A stretch of 33,404 bases of DNA from the NCBI GenBank assembly GCA_945862785.1, contig CAMAZB010000005.1:1-33404 (forward strand). The letters are read 5' to 3'. Each line of letters starts with the position of its first letter. The first letter of the stretch is position 1. This stretch comes from an uncultured Clostridia bacterium. Its GTDB lineage: Bacteria; Bacillota; Clostridia; Oscillospirales; Oscillospiraceae. Shown here piece after piece: positions 9,698-19,694 of the stretch. A program made the translations under genes and the position numbers. The notes below the pieces were generated by a model. That model made no database searches, was not told where the DNA came from, and was given only the letters and a program-made list of their open reading frames with translations.

Positions 9698-11687
9698 CTG
9701 TCCCCGTCTCGCTGAGGACCTTATTGTGCTTATCCACCACCTGAATTTCCAGCTCCCCGGCTTCCGTGGTCTCCGGGTCTTCTGTCAGACGCAGCAGATA
9801 AGGCGAAAGGTATTCTGTCTCAAGCCGGTCACCGTCTCGGACCACCTGACAATAGGGGCTGAAATTCTCACCTCCCACATACCAGGCGCCGTCCTTCTCC
9901 CACAGTCCTGTGATGGTGATAGGCTCCATGCCCATTCGCAGCTCCGTGGGCTGATAGGGCGTTTTCCCGCCGTACAGGTAGTTCTTTCCATACAGCACGT
10001 CGTATTGCAGCAGCTTCAAATCTCTCCGGTAGGAGGGCTCCTCCCGGCAGAACTGCTGAAATTCGTTCATAACGCCGTTGGTAATACCGATACGCCCCAA
10101 AGCGGCGGCGGAAAGCTGATAGGCGTACAGGTTATTATCCTCCCGCTTCAAGTCGAAGTTGTCCCAGATGACATACTCCGTTTTGTAAAGGCTGCCGGAG
10201 GCCATGTCCTTGCCTTGCAGGCCTAGGGCGGGCAAGTGGTCACCGTAGAGGACCAGGATCGTCCGCTCCTGCCGCCGGGAGAGCATCTCCGTCAGTTTCC
10301 CTATGAACTGGTCTACCTGCCGCACCTGGTCCACATAGTATTCTAAAGCATACCGGTATTCCGCGTCAGGGCAGGTCAAAACCCGAACCGCCGGATTTTC
10401 CAGGGCCTGTTCTCTGGGATACTTTCCATGACTCTGGACCGTCACGGTAAACACCAGGTCCGGCTCGTCCGCCGTGGCGTTCAGAGCTTTTTCAATTTGA
10501 GAGGTCAATATTCTGTCCTTGGCCCAGTTTTTCATAGTCACAGAGACCTTTGGCATATACTCCAGCGCCGTGAAGTCGTCAAAGCCCAGATTGGCATAGA
10601 CCTTATTCCTGCTGTAAAAGGCCGCCTGGTGGTTGTGGATGGCGTGGGTGGTATACCCATGCTCCTTCAGGTCGTATGCCACGCTCTCCACCGTACCGTC
10701 CATCAAACAAGTCTGGTAGGGATATTCTCCGGGGCCAAACAGGCGGGTGCTCATGCCAGTCAGCACCTCGCACTCGCTGTTGGCAGTGCCCGCGCCCACC
10801 ACCGGCATCGTGAGATAGCCGCTGGAGTAGTTCTCCTTCAGCGCCGTCCAGTTGGGAACGGGGTCTTTGGACATCACCAGTCCCTGAATTTCCTTGGGGT
10901 CAATGAAAGACTCCAGTTGGACAATTACCACATTCACATCTTCCTGCGGCTCCGCTTCCTGGGCGTCTTTTGCGATGAGTTCCCGAATGCGGGCCACCTC
11001 TCCGGCGTCGTATCCGGCGGGACGCCGAATACCCCGGTTCAGCCAGGTCTGGAAAAAGCAGTAAGAAAAGCCGTAATCTTCATAGGCGAAAGCCAGGTTG
11101 GAAAACACCATAGAGAGCTGGTCAAGTTGAAACGCCAGCGCCCAGCTTCCGGCCAGGGCCTCACCGGAAACCAGCACTGCCGCCAGCCCCGCCAACAGCC
11201 GCTGCCGTCCACTCCGGCGGTTCCGGGGTCCCTTCCAAAACAGCAGTCCCAGGCTTACAGCCGCCAGCACCACCCCCGCTCCCAACAGGATAAGGTACGG
11301 TTTGGAGAGATAATTGGGCAAAGTGTCCAGCCCTGTGTTGAACACCGTCAGATCCGCCACGGTGAAAGGCGTCATGCGGTTGATAAGAATAAAGCCATTG
11401 ACCGCGCCGCCCGCCAGCCAGATAATCGATACAACACCGCACCAGAACAACCGCCGCCGCAAAAACATGGCTGGAGCCAGTACCGCCAGCAAAATGGCGG
11501 CATTGGTCAGAAATGCCATAGGTGAGCGGGTCATATACCGCAGCAGGGCCGCCGGGCCGTCGGTGAAGGCTTTATGGTTGAATGCCTCCACCGTCAACGT
11601 CACCGCAAGGGCAAGGAGGACAAGATACAGGAAAATACGGAATTCCCGCCGGGCCCCGGTATTCAGGGCTTTTTCTGAATATTTCAA
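9693..11687 (-). CDS. LTA synthase/phosphoglycerol transferase family sulfatase-fold membrane protein
   Basis: 664 aa; 5 N-terminal TM segments; 'VNVVIVQLESFID', 'TANSECEVLTGMSTRLF', 'YTTHAIHNHQAAFYSRNKVYANLGFDDF', 'YGDHLPALG'. Confidence 0.9.
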   Translation of the reverse strand: MKYSEKALNTGARREFRIFLYLVLLALAVTLTVEAFNHKAFTDGPAALLRYMTRSPMAFLTNAAILLAVLAPAMFLRRRLFWCGVVSIIWLAGGAVNGFILINRMTPFTVADLTVFNTGLDTLPNYLSKPYLILLGAGVVLAAVSLGLLFWKGPRNRRSGRQRLLAGLAAVLVSGEALAGSWALAFQLDQLSMVFSNLAFAYEDYGFSYCFFQTWLNRGIRRPAGYDAGEVARIRELIAKDAQEAEPQEDVNVVIVQLESFIDPKEIQGLVMSKDPVPNWTALKENYSSGYLTMPVVGAGTANSECEVLTGMSTRLFGPGEYPYQTCLMDGTVESVAYDLKEHGYTTHAIHNHQAAFYSRNKVYANLGFDDFTALEYMPKVSVTMKNWAKDRILTSQIEKALNATADEPDLVFTVTVQSHGKYPREQALENPAVRVLTCPDAEYRYALEYYVDQVRQVDQFIGKLTEMLSRRQERTILVLYGDHLPALGLQGKDMASGSLYKTEYVIWDNFDLKREDNNLYAYQLSAAALGRIGITNGVMNEFQQFCREEPSYRRDLKLLQYDVLYGKNYLYGGKTPYQPTELRMGMEPITITGLWEKDGAWYVGGENFSPYCQVVRDGDRLETEYLSPYLLRLTEDPETTEAGELEIQVVDKHNKVLSETGTE

Positions 11688-11841
11688 GAGGATCTCCTTC
11701 TTTCAAGTCCCTGATTATAGCCTTTCCGTCCATAGTGTTCCAGTAGTGTTTTTGCAGATTCTCTTGTCAAAATCTAAAATATTTTTGGAGACTTTGAATG
11801 GTTCGATTCTCTTATTTGGCCATACGATTTATTTATACAAA

Positions 11842-11873
11842 AAGAGGCCACGGGATTTCTCCCGTGGCCTCTT
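11842..11873 (-). terminator. Terminator of nifJ
   Basis: AAGAGGCCACGGG/CCCGTGGCCTCTT perfect 13-bp arms; T-run on the - strand. Confidence 0.85.
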
Positions 11874-11894
11874 GAAAGCCTGTTAACTTAGGGA

Positions 11895-14800
11895 TCAGCC
11901 CTCGTACATGGCCTTCAGCTTGAGCAGGTGCTCATAGCGGTCCATGGCAGCCTTCTCGTTGCGCTCAAACAGAACGTCAGCGCGCTCGGGGAACTCGCGG
12001 GTCAGACGGCTGTAACGGGCCTCGTTCATCAGGAACTCCTGATAGCCGCCAGCGGGCTCCTTGGAATCCAGGGTGAACTTGGCGCCCTCGGCAGCGGGGT
12101 TGAACCGGAACAGGTTCCAGTAACCGCACTCAACAGCCTTCTTCATTTCCTTCTGGCAGTTCATCATGCCGCCCTTGATGCTGTGCATCTCGCAGGGAGC
12201 GTAGCCGATGATCAGGGAAGGACCATGATAAGCCTCGGCCTCCTTGATGGCCTTCAGGGTCTGAGCGGGGTTGGCGCCCATGGCCACCTGAGCCACGTAG
12301 ATGTAGCCGTAGGACATGGCGATCTCAGCCAGGGACTTCTTCTTGATCTCCTTACCGGCAGCCGCGAACTGAGCGACCTGGCCGATGTTGGAAGCCTTGG
12401 AAGCCTGTCCGCCGGTGTTGGAGTAGACCTCGGTATCGAAGACAAAGATGTTCACGTCGTTACCGGAAGCCAGGACGTGATCCACACCGCCGAAGCCGAT
12501 ATCGTAAGCCCAGCCGTCACCGCCGAAGATCCACATGGACTTCTTCCGCAGGTACTCCTTATTGGCCAGGATGTCCTTGCAGGTGGGGCAGCCAGCGGCA
12601 GCGCCCTTCTCCAGGACAGTGATCAGAGCCTCGGTAGCGGGGCCGTTGGCGGCACCGTCGTCCTTGGTATCCAGGAAGGCCTGGATGGCAGCCTTAGCAT
12701 CAGCATGGGTGGCGTCGTCAGCCTCCATGGCGGTCAGCTTGTCGATCAGGCTGTTGCGGATGGCCTGCTGACCCAGGAACATACCCAGGCCGTGCTCGGC
12801 GTTATCCTCGAACAGGGAGTTGGACCAAGCGGGACCGTGGCCTTCCTTATTGGTGCAGTAAGGAGAGGTAGCGGCAGGACCGCCCCAGATGGAGGAGCAG
12901 CCGGTGGCGTTGGAGATGTACATATGATCGCCGAACAGCTGGGTGATCAGGCGGGCATAGCTGGTCTCGGCGCAGCCGGCGCAGGAGCCGGAGAACTCCA
13001 GCATGGGCTGCTTGAACTGGCTGCCCTTGACGGTGTCGTCCTGCATATCCTTCTTCTCGGCAACCTCAGTCACGCAGTAGTTGAACACATCCTGCTGAGC
13101 GGCTTCCTGCTCCTGGGGAACCATGGTCAGAGCGCCCACGGGGCACTGGCCGACGCAGACGGCGCAGCCCATGCAGTCCAGAGGAGACACGGCCATGGTA
13201 TACTTGTAAACGCCCTTGCCCTTGCCGGCCTTGATGTCCACGATCTTGGCGGCGGCGGGAGCCTTGGCGGCCTCCTCCTCAGTCAGAGCGTAAGGACGGA
13301 TGGTGGCATGGGGGCAGACATAAGCGCAGTTGTTGCACTGGATGCACTTGGCGGCATCCCAGGTGGGCACGCTAACGGCCACACCGCGCTTCTCGTAAGC
13401 GGCGGCGCCCAGCTCGAACTGGCCATCCACATGCTTGGCGAAAGCGGAGACGGGCAGGCTGTCGCCGTCCATCTTGCCCACGGGGTTCAGGATGGTCTTG
13501 ACCTGCTCCACCAGCTCGGGCTTGCCGGACAGCTTCACATCCTCGGTCACGTCCTGAGCGTCAGCCCAGTCAGCGGGAACGTCAAACTTCTTGTAGGCGG
13601 TAGCACCGGCGTCGATGGCCTTGTGGTTCATGTCGACGACGTCCTGACCCTTCTTCAGGTAAGAATGGGTGGCGGCGTCCTTCATGTACTGGATGGCCTC
13701 GGACTCGGGCATGACCTTCGCCAGGGAGAAGAAGGCGGACTGCAGGATGGTGTTGGTGCGCTTGCCCATGCCGATTTCCTTGGCCAGGTCAATCGCGTTG
13801 ATGGTGTAGACCTGGATGTTGTTCTTGGCAATGTAGCGCTTGGAAGCGGCATCGAGGTGATGGTTCAGCTCCTCGTCGCTCCACTGGCAGTTGATCAGGA
13901 ACACGCCGCCGGGCTTTACGTCGCGGACGATGGGGAAGCCCTTGGTGATGTAGGCGGGCACGTGGCAGGCCACGAAGTCAGCCTTGTTGATGTAGTAAGA
14001 AGACTTGATGGGCTTGTCGCCGAAGCGCAGGTGGCTGATGGTCACGCCGCCGGTCTTCTTGGAGTCATACTGGAAGTAGGCCTGAACATACTTGTCGGTA
14101 TGGTCGCCGATGATCTTGATGGAGTTCTTGTTGGCGCCGACGGTGCCGTCGCCGCCCAGGCCCCAGAACTTGCAGGCGATGGTGCCGGCAGGAGCGACCA
14201 GGGGAGCGGGCTTCTCTTCCAGGCTGAGGTTGGTGACGTCATCCACGATGCCGATGGTGAACTGACGCTTGGGCTCGGCCTTGGTCAGCTCCTCAAACAC
14301 AGCGAACACGCTGCGGGGAGGCGTATCCTTGGAGCCCAGGCCGTAACGGCCGCCGATGACCTTGATGTCGTGCTTGCCGGCGTTGGCCAGAGCAGTGACA
14401 ACATCCATGTACAGGGGCTCGCCCAGGGAGCCGGGCTCCTTGGTGCGGTCCAGCACGGCGATGGACTTGCAGGTGGCGGGGATGGCCTCGATCAGCTTGT
14501 CCGCCTTGAAGGGACGATACAGGTGGACCTTCACCAGGCCGACCTTCTCGCCCTGAGCGGTCATGTAGTCGATGACCTCCTCGGCGACGTTGCAGATGGA
14601 GCCCATGGCGATGATGACGCGCTCGGCGTCGGGAGCGCCATAGTAGTTGAACAGCTTGTAATCAGTGCCCAGCTTGGCATTGATCTTGTCCATGTACTTC
14701 TCGACCACGGCGGGCAGAGCGTCGTAGTAGGGGTTGCAGGCCTCACGATGCTGGAAGAAGATATCGCCGTTCTCGTGAGAGCCACGCATGTTGGGGCGCT

Positions 14801-15431
14801 CAGGATTCAGGGCGTGCTTGCGGAACGCCTCGACAGCGTCCATGTCGCACATCTCCTTCAGGTCCTCGTAATCCCACACGGCGACCTTCTGGATCTCGTG
14901 AGAGGTACGGAAACCGTCGAAGAAGTTGATGAAGGGAACACGGCCCTCGATAGCGGCCAGATGGGCCACGGGAGCCAGATCCATGATCTCCTGGGGATCG
15001 TTCTCGCACAGCATGGCGAAGCCGGTCTGGCGGCAGGCCATGACGTCGGAGTGGTCACCAAAGATGTTCAGGGCGTGGGTGGAAACGGTACGGGCGGAGA
15101 CATGGAACACGCAGGGCAGCAGCTCGCCGGCGATCTTGTACATATTGGGGATCATCAGCAGCAGGCCCTGAGAGGCGGTGTAGGTGGTGGTCAGCGCACC
15201 GGCGGCCAGAGAGCCGTGGACGGTACCGGAAGCGCCGGCCTCGGACTGCATCTCGCACACCTTCACCGTGGTGCCGAAGATGTTTTTCTGACCAGCAGCG
15301 GACCACTGGTCAACCAAGTCTGCCATGGGAGAGGACGGGGTGATCGGATAGATGCCCGCCACTTCGGTAAATGCGTAGCTGACATATGCGGCCGCGTTGT
15401 TACCGTCCATGGACTTGAACTTTCTTGCCAT
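11895..15431 (-). CDS. nifJ: Pyruvate:ferredoxin (flavodoxin) oxidoreductase
   Basis: 1178 aa; 'NAAAYVSYAFTEVAGIYPITPSSPMAD', two CxxCxxCxxxCP clusters, 'GGDGWAYDIGFGGVDHVLASGNDVN..VFDTEVYSNTGGQ'. Confidence 0.98.
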   Translation of the reverse strand: MARKFKSMDGNNAAAYVSYAFTEVAGIYPITPSSPMADLVDQWSAAGQKNIFGTTVKVCEMQSEAGASGTVHGSLAAGALTTTYTASQGLLLMIPNMYKIAGELLPCVFHVSARTVSTHALNIFGDHSDVMACRQTGFAMLCENDPQEIMDLAPVAHLAAIEGRVPFINFFDGFRTSHEIQKVAVWDYEDLKEMCDMDAVEAFRKHALNPERPNMRGSHENGDIFFQHREACNPYYDALPAVVEKYMDKINAKLGTDYKLFNYYGAPDAERVIIAMGSICNVAEEVIDYMTAQGEKVGLVKVHLYRPFKADKLIEAIPATCKSIAVLDRTKEPGSLGEPLYMDVVTALANAGKHDIKVIGGRYGLGSKDTPPRSVFAVFEELTKAEPKRQFTIGIVDDVTNLSLEEKPAPLVAPAGTIACKFWGLGGDGTVGANKNSIKIIGDHTDKYVQAYFQYDSKKTGGVTISHLRFGDKPIKSSYYINKADFVACHVPAYITKGFPIVRDVKPGGVFLINCQWSDEELNHHLDAASKRYIAKNNIQVYTINAIDLAKEIGMGKRTNTILQSAFFSLAKVMPESEAIQYMKDAATHSYLKKGQDVVDMNHKAIDAGATAYKKFDVPADWADAQDVTEDVKLSGKPELVEQVKTILNPVGKMDGDSLPVSAFAKHVDGQFELGAAAYEKRGVAVSVPTWDAAKCIQCNNCAYVCPHATIRPYALTEEEAAKAPAAAKIVDIKAGKGKGVYKYTMAVSPLDCMGCAVCVGQCPVGALTMVPQEQEAAQQDVFNYCVTEVAEKKDMQDDTVKGSQFKQPMLEFSGSCAGCAETSYARLITQLFGDHMYISNATGCSSIWGGPAATSPYCTNKEGHGPAWSNSLFEDNAEHGLGMFLGQQAIRNSLIDKLTAMEADDATHADAKAAIQAFLDTKDDGAANGPATEALITVLEKGAAAGCPTCKDILANKEYLRKKSMWIFGGDGWAYDIGFGGVDHVLASGNDVNIFVFDTEVYSNTGGQASKASNIGQVAQFAAAGKEIKKKSLAEIAMSYGYIYVAQVAMGANPAQTLKAIKEAEAYHGPSLIIGYAPCEMHSIKGGMMNCQKEMKKAVECGYWNLFRFNPAAEGAKFTLDSKEPAGGYQEFLMNEARYSRLTREFPERADVLFERNEKAAMDRYEHLLKLKAMYEG

Positions 15432-15524
15432 AAACTCTTACCTCCTATAAATCGCTGCCAGCAGGCAGCAAGCTTACCAAGACACGAAACTCGGGCTCTC
15501 TCCCCCAAATTCTCATGCAGTGTC

Positions 15525-15553
15525 ATTATATCACTTCCCTTTCCGCCTGTAAA
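15525..15553 (-). promoter_or_regulatory. Promoter of nifJ
   Basis: On - strand TTTACA-17 nt-TATAAT (extended -10 TGATATAAT). Confidence 0.65.
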
Positions 15554-15739
15554 CGGGTACTTTGTTATTTTTTGCACAAAATTTGCTCTTTTTTGCGAAC
15601 GAGGCAAAACCGTTCTGTTATTTTCAACATTTTCCAACAGATACCTTTTATTCCGCCCCATTTTGTGTTATATTTTGGATAGCTGTTCCTCCGGCGGCCT
15701 GTCCGCCGGTATATCATTCTATGCGGGAGGCACGAAAAT

Positions 15740-17257
15740 ATGGTAGTCACGGTACGTTCCCTGGGGCTTTCGGGCATCTCCGGCTACGAGGTCAGCGCGG
15801 AGTGCTTCCTCTCCGGCGGCCTGCCGGCCTTCGACGTGGTGGGCCTGCCGGACGCCGCCGTGCGGGAGGCCCGGGAGCGAGTCCGGGCCGCGGTGAAAAA
15901 CTGCGGCGCCAAATTTCCCGTCAGCCGTATCACGGTCAATCTGGCCCCCGCTGGGCAGAAAAAAGCGGGCACGGTCTACGACCTGCCCATCTTCGTCGGT
16001 ATTCTGGCGGCAAACGGCGACCTGCCTCCCCTGCCCCCGGACGCCGCCTTCATCGGCGAGCTGTCCCTCACCGGTGCCCTGCGGGGCGTCAGCGGCGTAT
16101 TGCCCATGGCCATGGCGGCAAAGCAGGCTGGCATCAGCCAGCTCTTCGTCCCCGCCGAAAACGCCGCCGAGGCCACTCTGGCCGACGGCCTGACCGTCTA
16201 CGGCGTCCCGGATGTGAATGCCCTGGTGGCCCATCTCCGGGGCGAAGCCCGTCTCGCCCCCGCTCCCCCATGGGAACCGGAGGAGGATGACAGTCCCCTT
16301 CCCGACCTGCGGGACGTCATGGGCCAGGAAAACGTCAAGCGGGCGCTGGAGATCGCCGCGGCGGGCGGCCATAACCTGCTGCTCATCGGCTCTCCCGGCG
16401 CCGGTAAGTCCATGCTGGCCAAGCGCCTGCCCTCCATTTTGCCGGACCTGTCCCGCGCCGAGGCGTTGGAGGTCTCCGGCATCTGGTCCGTAGCGGGTCT
16501 GGCGGACCCGAAGCATCCTCTGCTGACCCGCCGGCCCTTCCGCAGCCCCCACCACACCACCTCCGCCGCGGCGCTGGCAGGCGGCGGCCCCGCCATGCGG
16601 CCCGGAGAGATCTCCCTGGCCCATAACGGCGTGCTGTTTCTGGACGAACTGCCGGAGTTCCACCGGGACGTGCTTGAGGCCATGCGCCAGCCCCTGGAGG
16701 ACGGTGAAGTCACCGTGGCCCGGGCCGGCGGTACGCTGCACCTGCCCGCCCGGTTCCAGCTGGTGTGCGCCATGAACCCCTGCCGCTGCGGCTGGCGGGG
16801 CCATCCCTCCGGGAAATGCACCTGTTCCGACCGGGAGGTTGAAAAATACGTGGAGAAGATCTCCGGTCCCCTGCTGGACCGCATCGACCTCCATGTGAAC
16901 GTCCCCTCCGTGGAATACGAGGCCATGCGCCGCAAGGGGACGCCCGAGTCCTCCGCCGACGTCAAGAAGCGGGTAGACGCTGCCCGGGCCATCCAGTCCG
17001 CCCGCTTTGCGGGAACGGATACCGCCTGCAACGCCCGCATGACCCCCGCCCAGATCGCCGCCTTCTGCCCGCTGGACGCTGCCTGCGACGCTCTGATGAA
17101 GACGGCCTTCGACCGCATGGGACTGACGGCCCGGTCCCATGACCGCATTCTCCGGGTAGCCCGGACCATCGCGGACCTGGACGGTGACCAGGACATCGGC
17201 CCCCAGCACTTAGCCGAAGCCATCCAATACCGGAATACCGACATTTTAAAAGGATAA
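15740..17257 (+). CDS. YifB/ComM family Mg-chelatase-like AAA+ ATPase
   Basis: 505 aa; 'GLPAFDVVGLPDAAVREARERVRAA', 'LLIGSPGAGKSMLAKRLPSILP', 'FRSPHHTTS', 'FLDELPEF', 'AMNPCRCG'. Confidence 0.95.
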   Translation: MVVTVRSLGLSGISGYEVSAECFLSGGLPAFDVVGLPDAAVREARERVRAAVKNCGAKFPVSRITVNLAPAGQKKAGTVYDLPIFVGILAANGDLPPLPPDAAFIGELSLTGALRGVSGVLPMAMAAKQAGISQLFVPAENAAEATLADGLTVYGVPDVNALVAHLRGEARLAPAPPWEPEEDDSPLPDLRDVMGQENVKRALEIAAAGGHNLLLIGSPGAGKSMLAKRLPSILPDLSRAEALEVSGIWSVAGLADPKHPLLTRRPFRSPHHTTSAAALAGGGPAMRPGEISLAHNGVLFLDELPEFHRDVLEAMRQPLEDGEVTVARAGGTLHLPARFQLVCAMNPCRCGWRGHPSGKCTCSDREVEKYVEKISGPLLDRIDLHVNVPSVEYEAMRRKGTPESSADVKKRVDAARAIQSARFAGTDTACNARMTPAQIAAFCPLDAACDALMKTAFDRMGLTARSHDRILRVARTIADLDGDQDIGPQHLAEAIQYRNTDILKG

Positions 17258-17261
17258 AACG

Positions 17262-17302
17262 AGGCCCGGGGTGCGGTTCACGATCCCCGGGCCTTGTTTT
17301 TT
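17262..17302. terminator. Terminator between the YifB/ComM gene and the lipoprotein gene
   Basis: AGGCCCGGGG...CCCCGGGCCT followed by TGTTTTTTATT on +. Confidence 0.8.
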
Positions 17303-17609
17303 ATTCCGCCGCTTCCACGGAGAGGACCTGGCCGGTAAAGGCGTCCACCACGGACAGCTCGCCGGTGTACGTCACCGTCACCCGGTCGCCCACTTCCCGC
17401 TCCGACAGTCCCTCCGGCGCGTTGCCCTCAAAGGTCAGGGCATAGCTGTCGCCGTTGTCGTCGGTGACCACGAACATGAAGTCCTTGACCTCGTCCAGAG
17501 TCCCGGTCAGCGTCTTTTCTTCCACGCTTTCTTCGGACTTCTTCGCGCCGCAGCCGGCGCAGGCCAGCAGCAGCACGGCCGCCAGCAGACACACAAAAAT
17601 ACGTTTCAT
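17301..17609 (-). CDS. Small lipoprotein of the ECF module
   Basis: 102 aa; lipobox 'LLACAGCGAKK'; 15 bp downstream of the anti-sigma gene. Confidence 0.75.
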   Translation of the reverse strand: MKRIFVCLLAAVLLLACAGCGAKKSEESVEEKTLTGTLDEVKDFMFVVTDDNGDSYALTFEGNAPEGLSEREVGDRVTVTYTGELSVVDAFTGQVLSVEAAE

Positions 17610-17623
17610 CGCTTCTCGCCTTC

Positions 17624-18454
17624 TTATTTTAATAATGTTTCATACGCATCCGCCGGGATAGCAAACTCCGGCATCCCCGTAGCCCCGGAGGCGATGGTGT
17701 ACTCGTCGAACACCAGCACCAGTTCTCCCGCCCCGTTAAAATAGAAGTTCTGCGCGGGGTCGATGGCGGTGAACTCCTCCGGGAAGTAGGAGACTTCCGC
17801 GTTCTCCGCCATCCGCTCCTCCATCTGCCGCCGCACCTCGCCGGAGAGAGCCGTCACATAGTCGGCATCTTCCCGGAACAGGTCCTTCAGCGTCACCACC
17901 CGGTCGGTGGCCTTATCGATGTGGTAGAAGCGGCTGAACTGGTAGCCGCTGGCCCGAATCTCCACCGCGTCCACCCGGAGCGTGAACCACTGGTCCGTAT
18001 CCGTCACCACGGAACTGGTGACATCCAGGCTCTCATAGCTCTCGCCCATGGTCTCGCAGTCCGCCTGGAATTGCCCGAGAAGGCGGTCGGTGTAGTCCCG
18101 CACCTGCTCGTTGACGGCCTGGGCGGCATCGCCGCCCTCCAGCTCCGCCACGGAGATATCGGCGCTGTGATAACCGTCGTCGTAGGTATAGTTCCGGAAG
18201 GTCACCACCCGCACGATGGCGCCCAGCACCGGCACCTCCGCCATGGCGGCGGCCGCCGTGGGGGACACGTTGGGCACCGCGATGAACAGCGCCAGGGCCG
18301 CCGCGGCCCAGGCCGTCCAGCGGTAGGAATGTCTCTTCGGTTTCGTCTCTTCCAGGACGGCGCAGGTCTGGAAGACCCGCCCGGCGTAATCCGCCGGAAT
18401 GGGGAAGGGCTCCGCCTTCGCCCGCTGCCTCAGCATTTCGTCAAACTGATCCAT
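17624..18454 (-). CDS. RsiV-like anti-sigma factor (DUF3298 domain, single TM)
   Basis: 276 aa; cytoplasmic N-terminus, TM 'AWAAAALALFIAVPNVSP', C-terminal 'FYFNGAGELVLVFDEYTIASGATGMPEFAIP' typical of DUF3298; adjacent to an ECF sigma. Confidence 0.8.
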   Translation of the reverse strand: MDQFDEMLRQRAKAEPFPIPADYAGRVFQTCAVLEETKPKRHSYRWTAWAAAALALFIAVPNVSPTAAAAMAEVPVLGAIVRVVTFRNYTYDDGYHSADISVAELEGGDAAQAVNEQVRDYTDRLLGQFQADCETMGESYESLDVTSSVVTDTDQWFTLRVDAVEIRASGYQFSRFYHIDKATDRVVTLKDLFREDADYVTALSGEVRRQMEERMAENAEVSYFPEEFTAIDPAQNFYFNGAGELVLVFDEYTIASGATGMPEFAIPADAYETLLK

Positions 18455-18463
18455 GATCTCACC

Positions 18464-18940
18464 TCATTTCTCGTCCAGGAGCAGCCGCAGCCGCTCCCGT
18501 CCCCGCCGCAGGCGGGTCTTGACCGCCGCCTCGCTGATACCCAGGATGCCGCCGATCTCCCGGACGGACATCCCGTCGTAATAAAACAGCGTCACGGTGG
18601 CCCGCAGGTCGTCGCTCAGGGACATGACTGCCTGCCAGAGGGACAGCCGTTCGGCGGTGTCCAGTCCCGTGGCAGCCGGGACCTCCCCCGCCGCCTCCAG
18701 GTCCACGGTGTTCCGCCGCTTGCGGCAGGCGTCGTAGCACTTGTTGGTCAGGATCCGCAGCACCCAGGGCCGGAACTTGTCCATCTCCCGCAGGGAATCC
18801 CGGCGGGCGAAAGCGGTACAGATGGCCTCCTGCACGGCGTCCTCGGCGTCCTGGTCGTTCTGCAGGATGGCCTTGGCGGCGCGGAACATAGTCTCCTGAC
18901 AGTCCACGATCCCGGCGCAGAATGTTTCTTTATCCATCAT
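18464..18940 (-). CDS. ECF-type RNA polymerase sigma factor
   Basis: 158 aa; region 2 'DQDAEDAVQEAICTAFARRDSLREMDKFRPWVLRILTNKCYDACRKR', region 4 'LSDDLRATVTLFYYDGMSVREIGGILGISEAAVKTRLRRGRERLR'. Confidence 0.93.
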   Translation of the reverse strand: MMDKETFCAGIVDCQETMFRAAKAILQNDQDAEDAVQEAICTAFARRDSLREMDKFRPWVLRILTNKCYDACRKRRNTVDLEAAGEVPAATGLDTAERLSLWQAVMSLSDDLRATVTLFYYDGMSVREIGGILGISEAAVKTRLRRGRERLRLLLDEK

Positions 18941-18972
18941 CGCTCGGCTGCGTCTCCTTTCCTGGAAATAGC

Positions 18973-18996
18973 GGGAGCGGCGTTTTCGCCGCTCCC
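18973..18996. repeat. Perfect 10-bp hairpin in the ECF leader
   Basis: GGGAGCGGCG-TTTT-CGCCGCTCCC, no T-run on either side. Confidence 0.7.
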
Positions 18997-19009
18997 GAAT
19001 GACCGGTCA

Positions 19010-19044
19010 TATATTAAGATGCTCCCGCGGGGAAAAAGGTGACA
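19010..19044 (-). promoter_or_regulatory. Candidate autoregulated ECF promoter
   Basis: On - strand: TGTCACC-16 nt-CATCTTAATATA, compatible with ECF-type -35 (..AACC/CACC) and -10 (CGTC-like) spacing. Confidence 0.5.
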
Positions 19045-19061
19045 TCTCCGGGAAAATTTCT

Positions 19062-19694
19062 TCATCGGATGAAGTTGGTCATGGGGCGCTGACCGGCGGG
19101 GGGCGGCGGCAGAGTCTCCTTGGTGGCGCTGAGCACCTTGACCATCCAGGCCATGTCGCGGCCCAGGCGCTTGGCGACCTCCACGCCCTCCTCGTCCCGG
19201 AGGACCTCGCCGGGCTCGGCGCCGTGGGCGATGCCCCAGTAGTCGGAGGTGACCAGCACCATCTCCATGCAGTCCATGGCGGCCAGGAGCTGGTGGTAGG
19301 TCTCGCTGCCGCCGGAGCGGCGCAGGGTGCACAGGGCGCCGCCCACCTTGTGGTGGAGCTGGTTGACGCCGCAGCCGGCGGCCAGCATCAGCCGGTCGAC
19401 GACGCACTTCATGCTGCCGGACATTCCGGCGTGGTACACAGGGGAGGCCAGCAGGATACCGTCGGCCTCGATGCAGGCGGCGATGATATCGTTGACGCCG
19501 TCGTCATTGCGGACGCAGCGCAGGCTCCCGGTGTCCAGGCAGTTGTAGCAGGCCATGCAGGGGTGGACGTTGGGTCCGGGCTGGAACGCCTGGAACTCCA
19601 CGCCGGCGGCTTCCACCTCCTGGCGGACGGCGTCCAGGAGCAGGGCGGTGTTGCCGTTTTTGCGGGGGCTGCCGTTGATGGCGACGATCTTCAT
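19062..19694 (-). CDS. Flavodoxin family protein / NADPH-dependent FMN reductase (iron-sulfur flavoprotein-like)
   Basis: 210 aa from ATG 19694; 'MKIVAINGSPRKNGNTALLLDAV', 'CMACYNCLDTGSLRC', 'ILLASPVYHAGMSGSMKCVVDR'. Confidence 0.92.
   Translation of the reverse strand: MKIVAINGSPRKNGNTALLLDAVRQEVEAAGVEFQAFQPGPNVHPCMACYNCLDTGSLRCVRNDDGVNDIIAACIEADGILLASPVYHAGMSGSMKCVVDRLMLAAGCGVNQLHHKVGGALCTLRRSGGSETYHQLLAAMDCMEMVLVTSDYWGIAHGAEPGEVLRDEEGVEVAKRLGRDMAWMVKVLSATKETLPPPPAGQRPMTNFIR

Noticed and set aside
11928-15746. 1272-aa + strand ORF antisense to nifJ
   Set aside because: Same antisense artefact; nifJ is unambiguous on the - strand.
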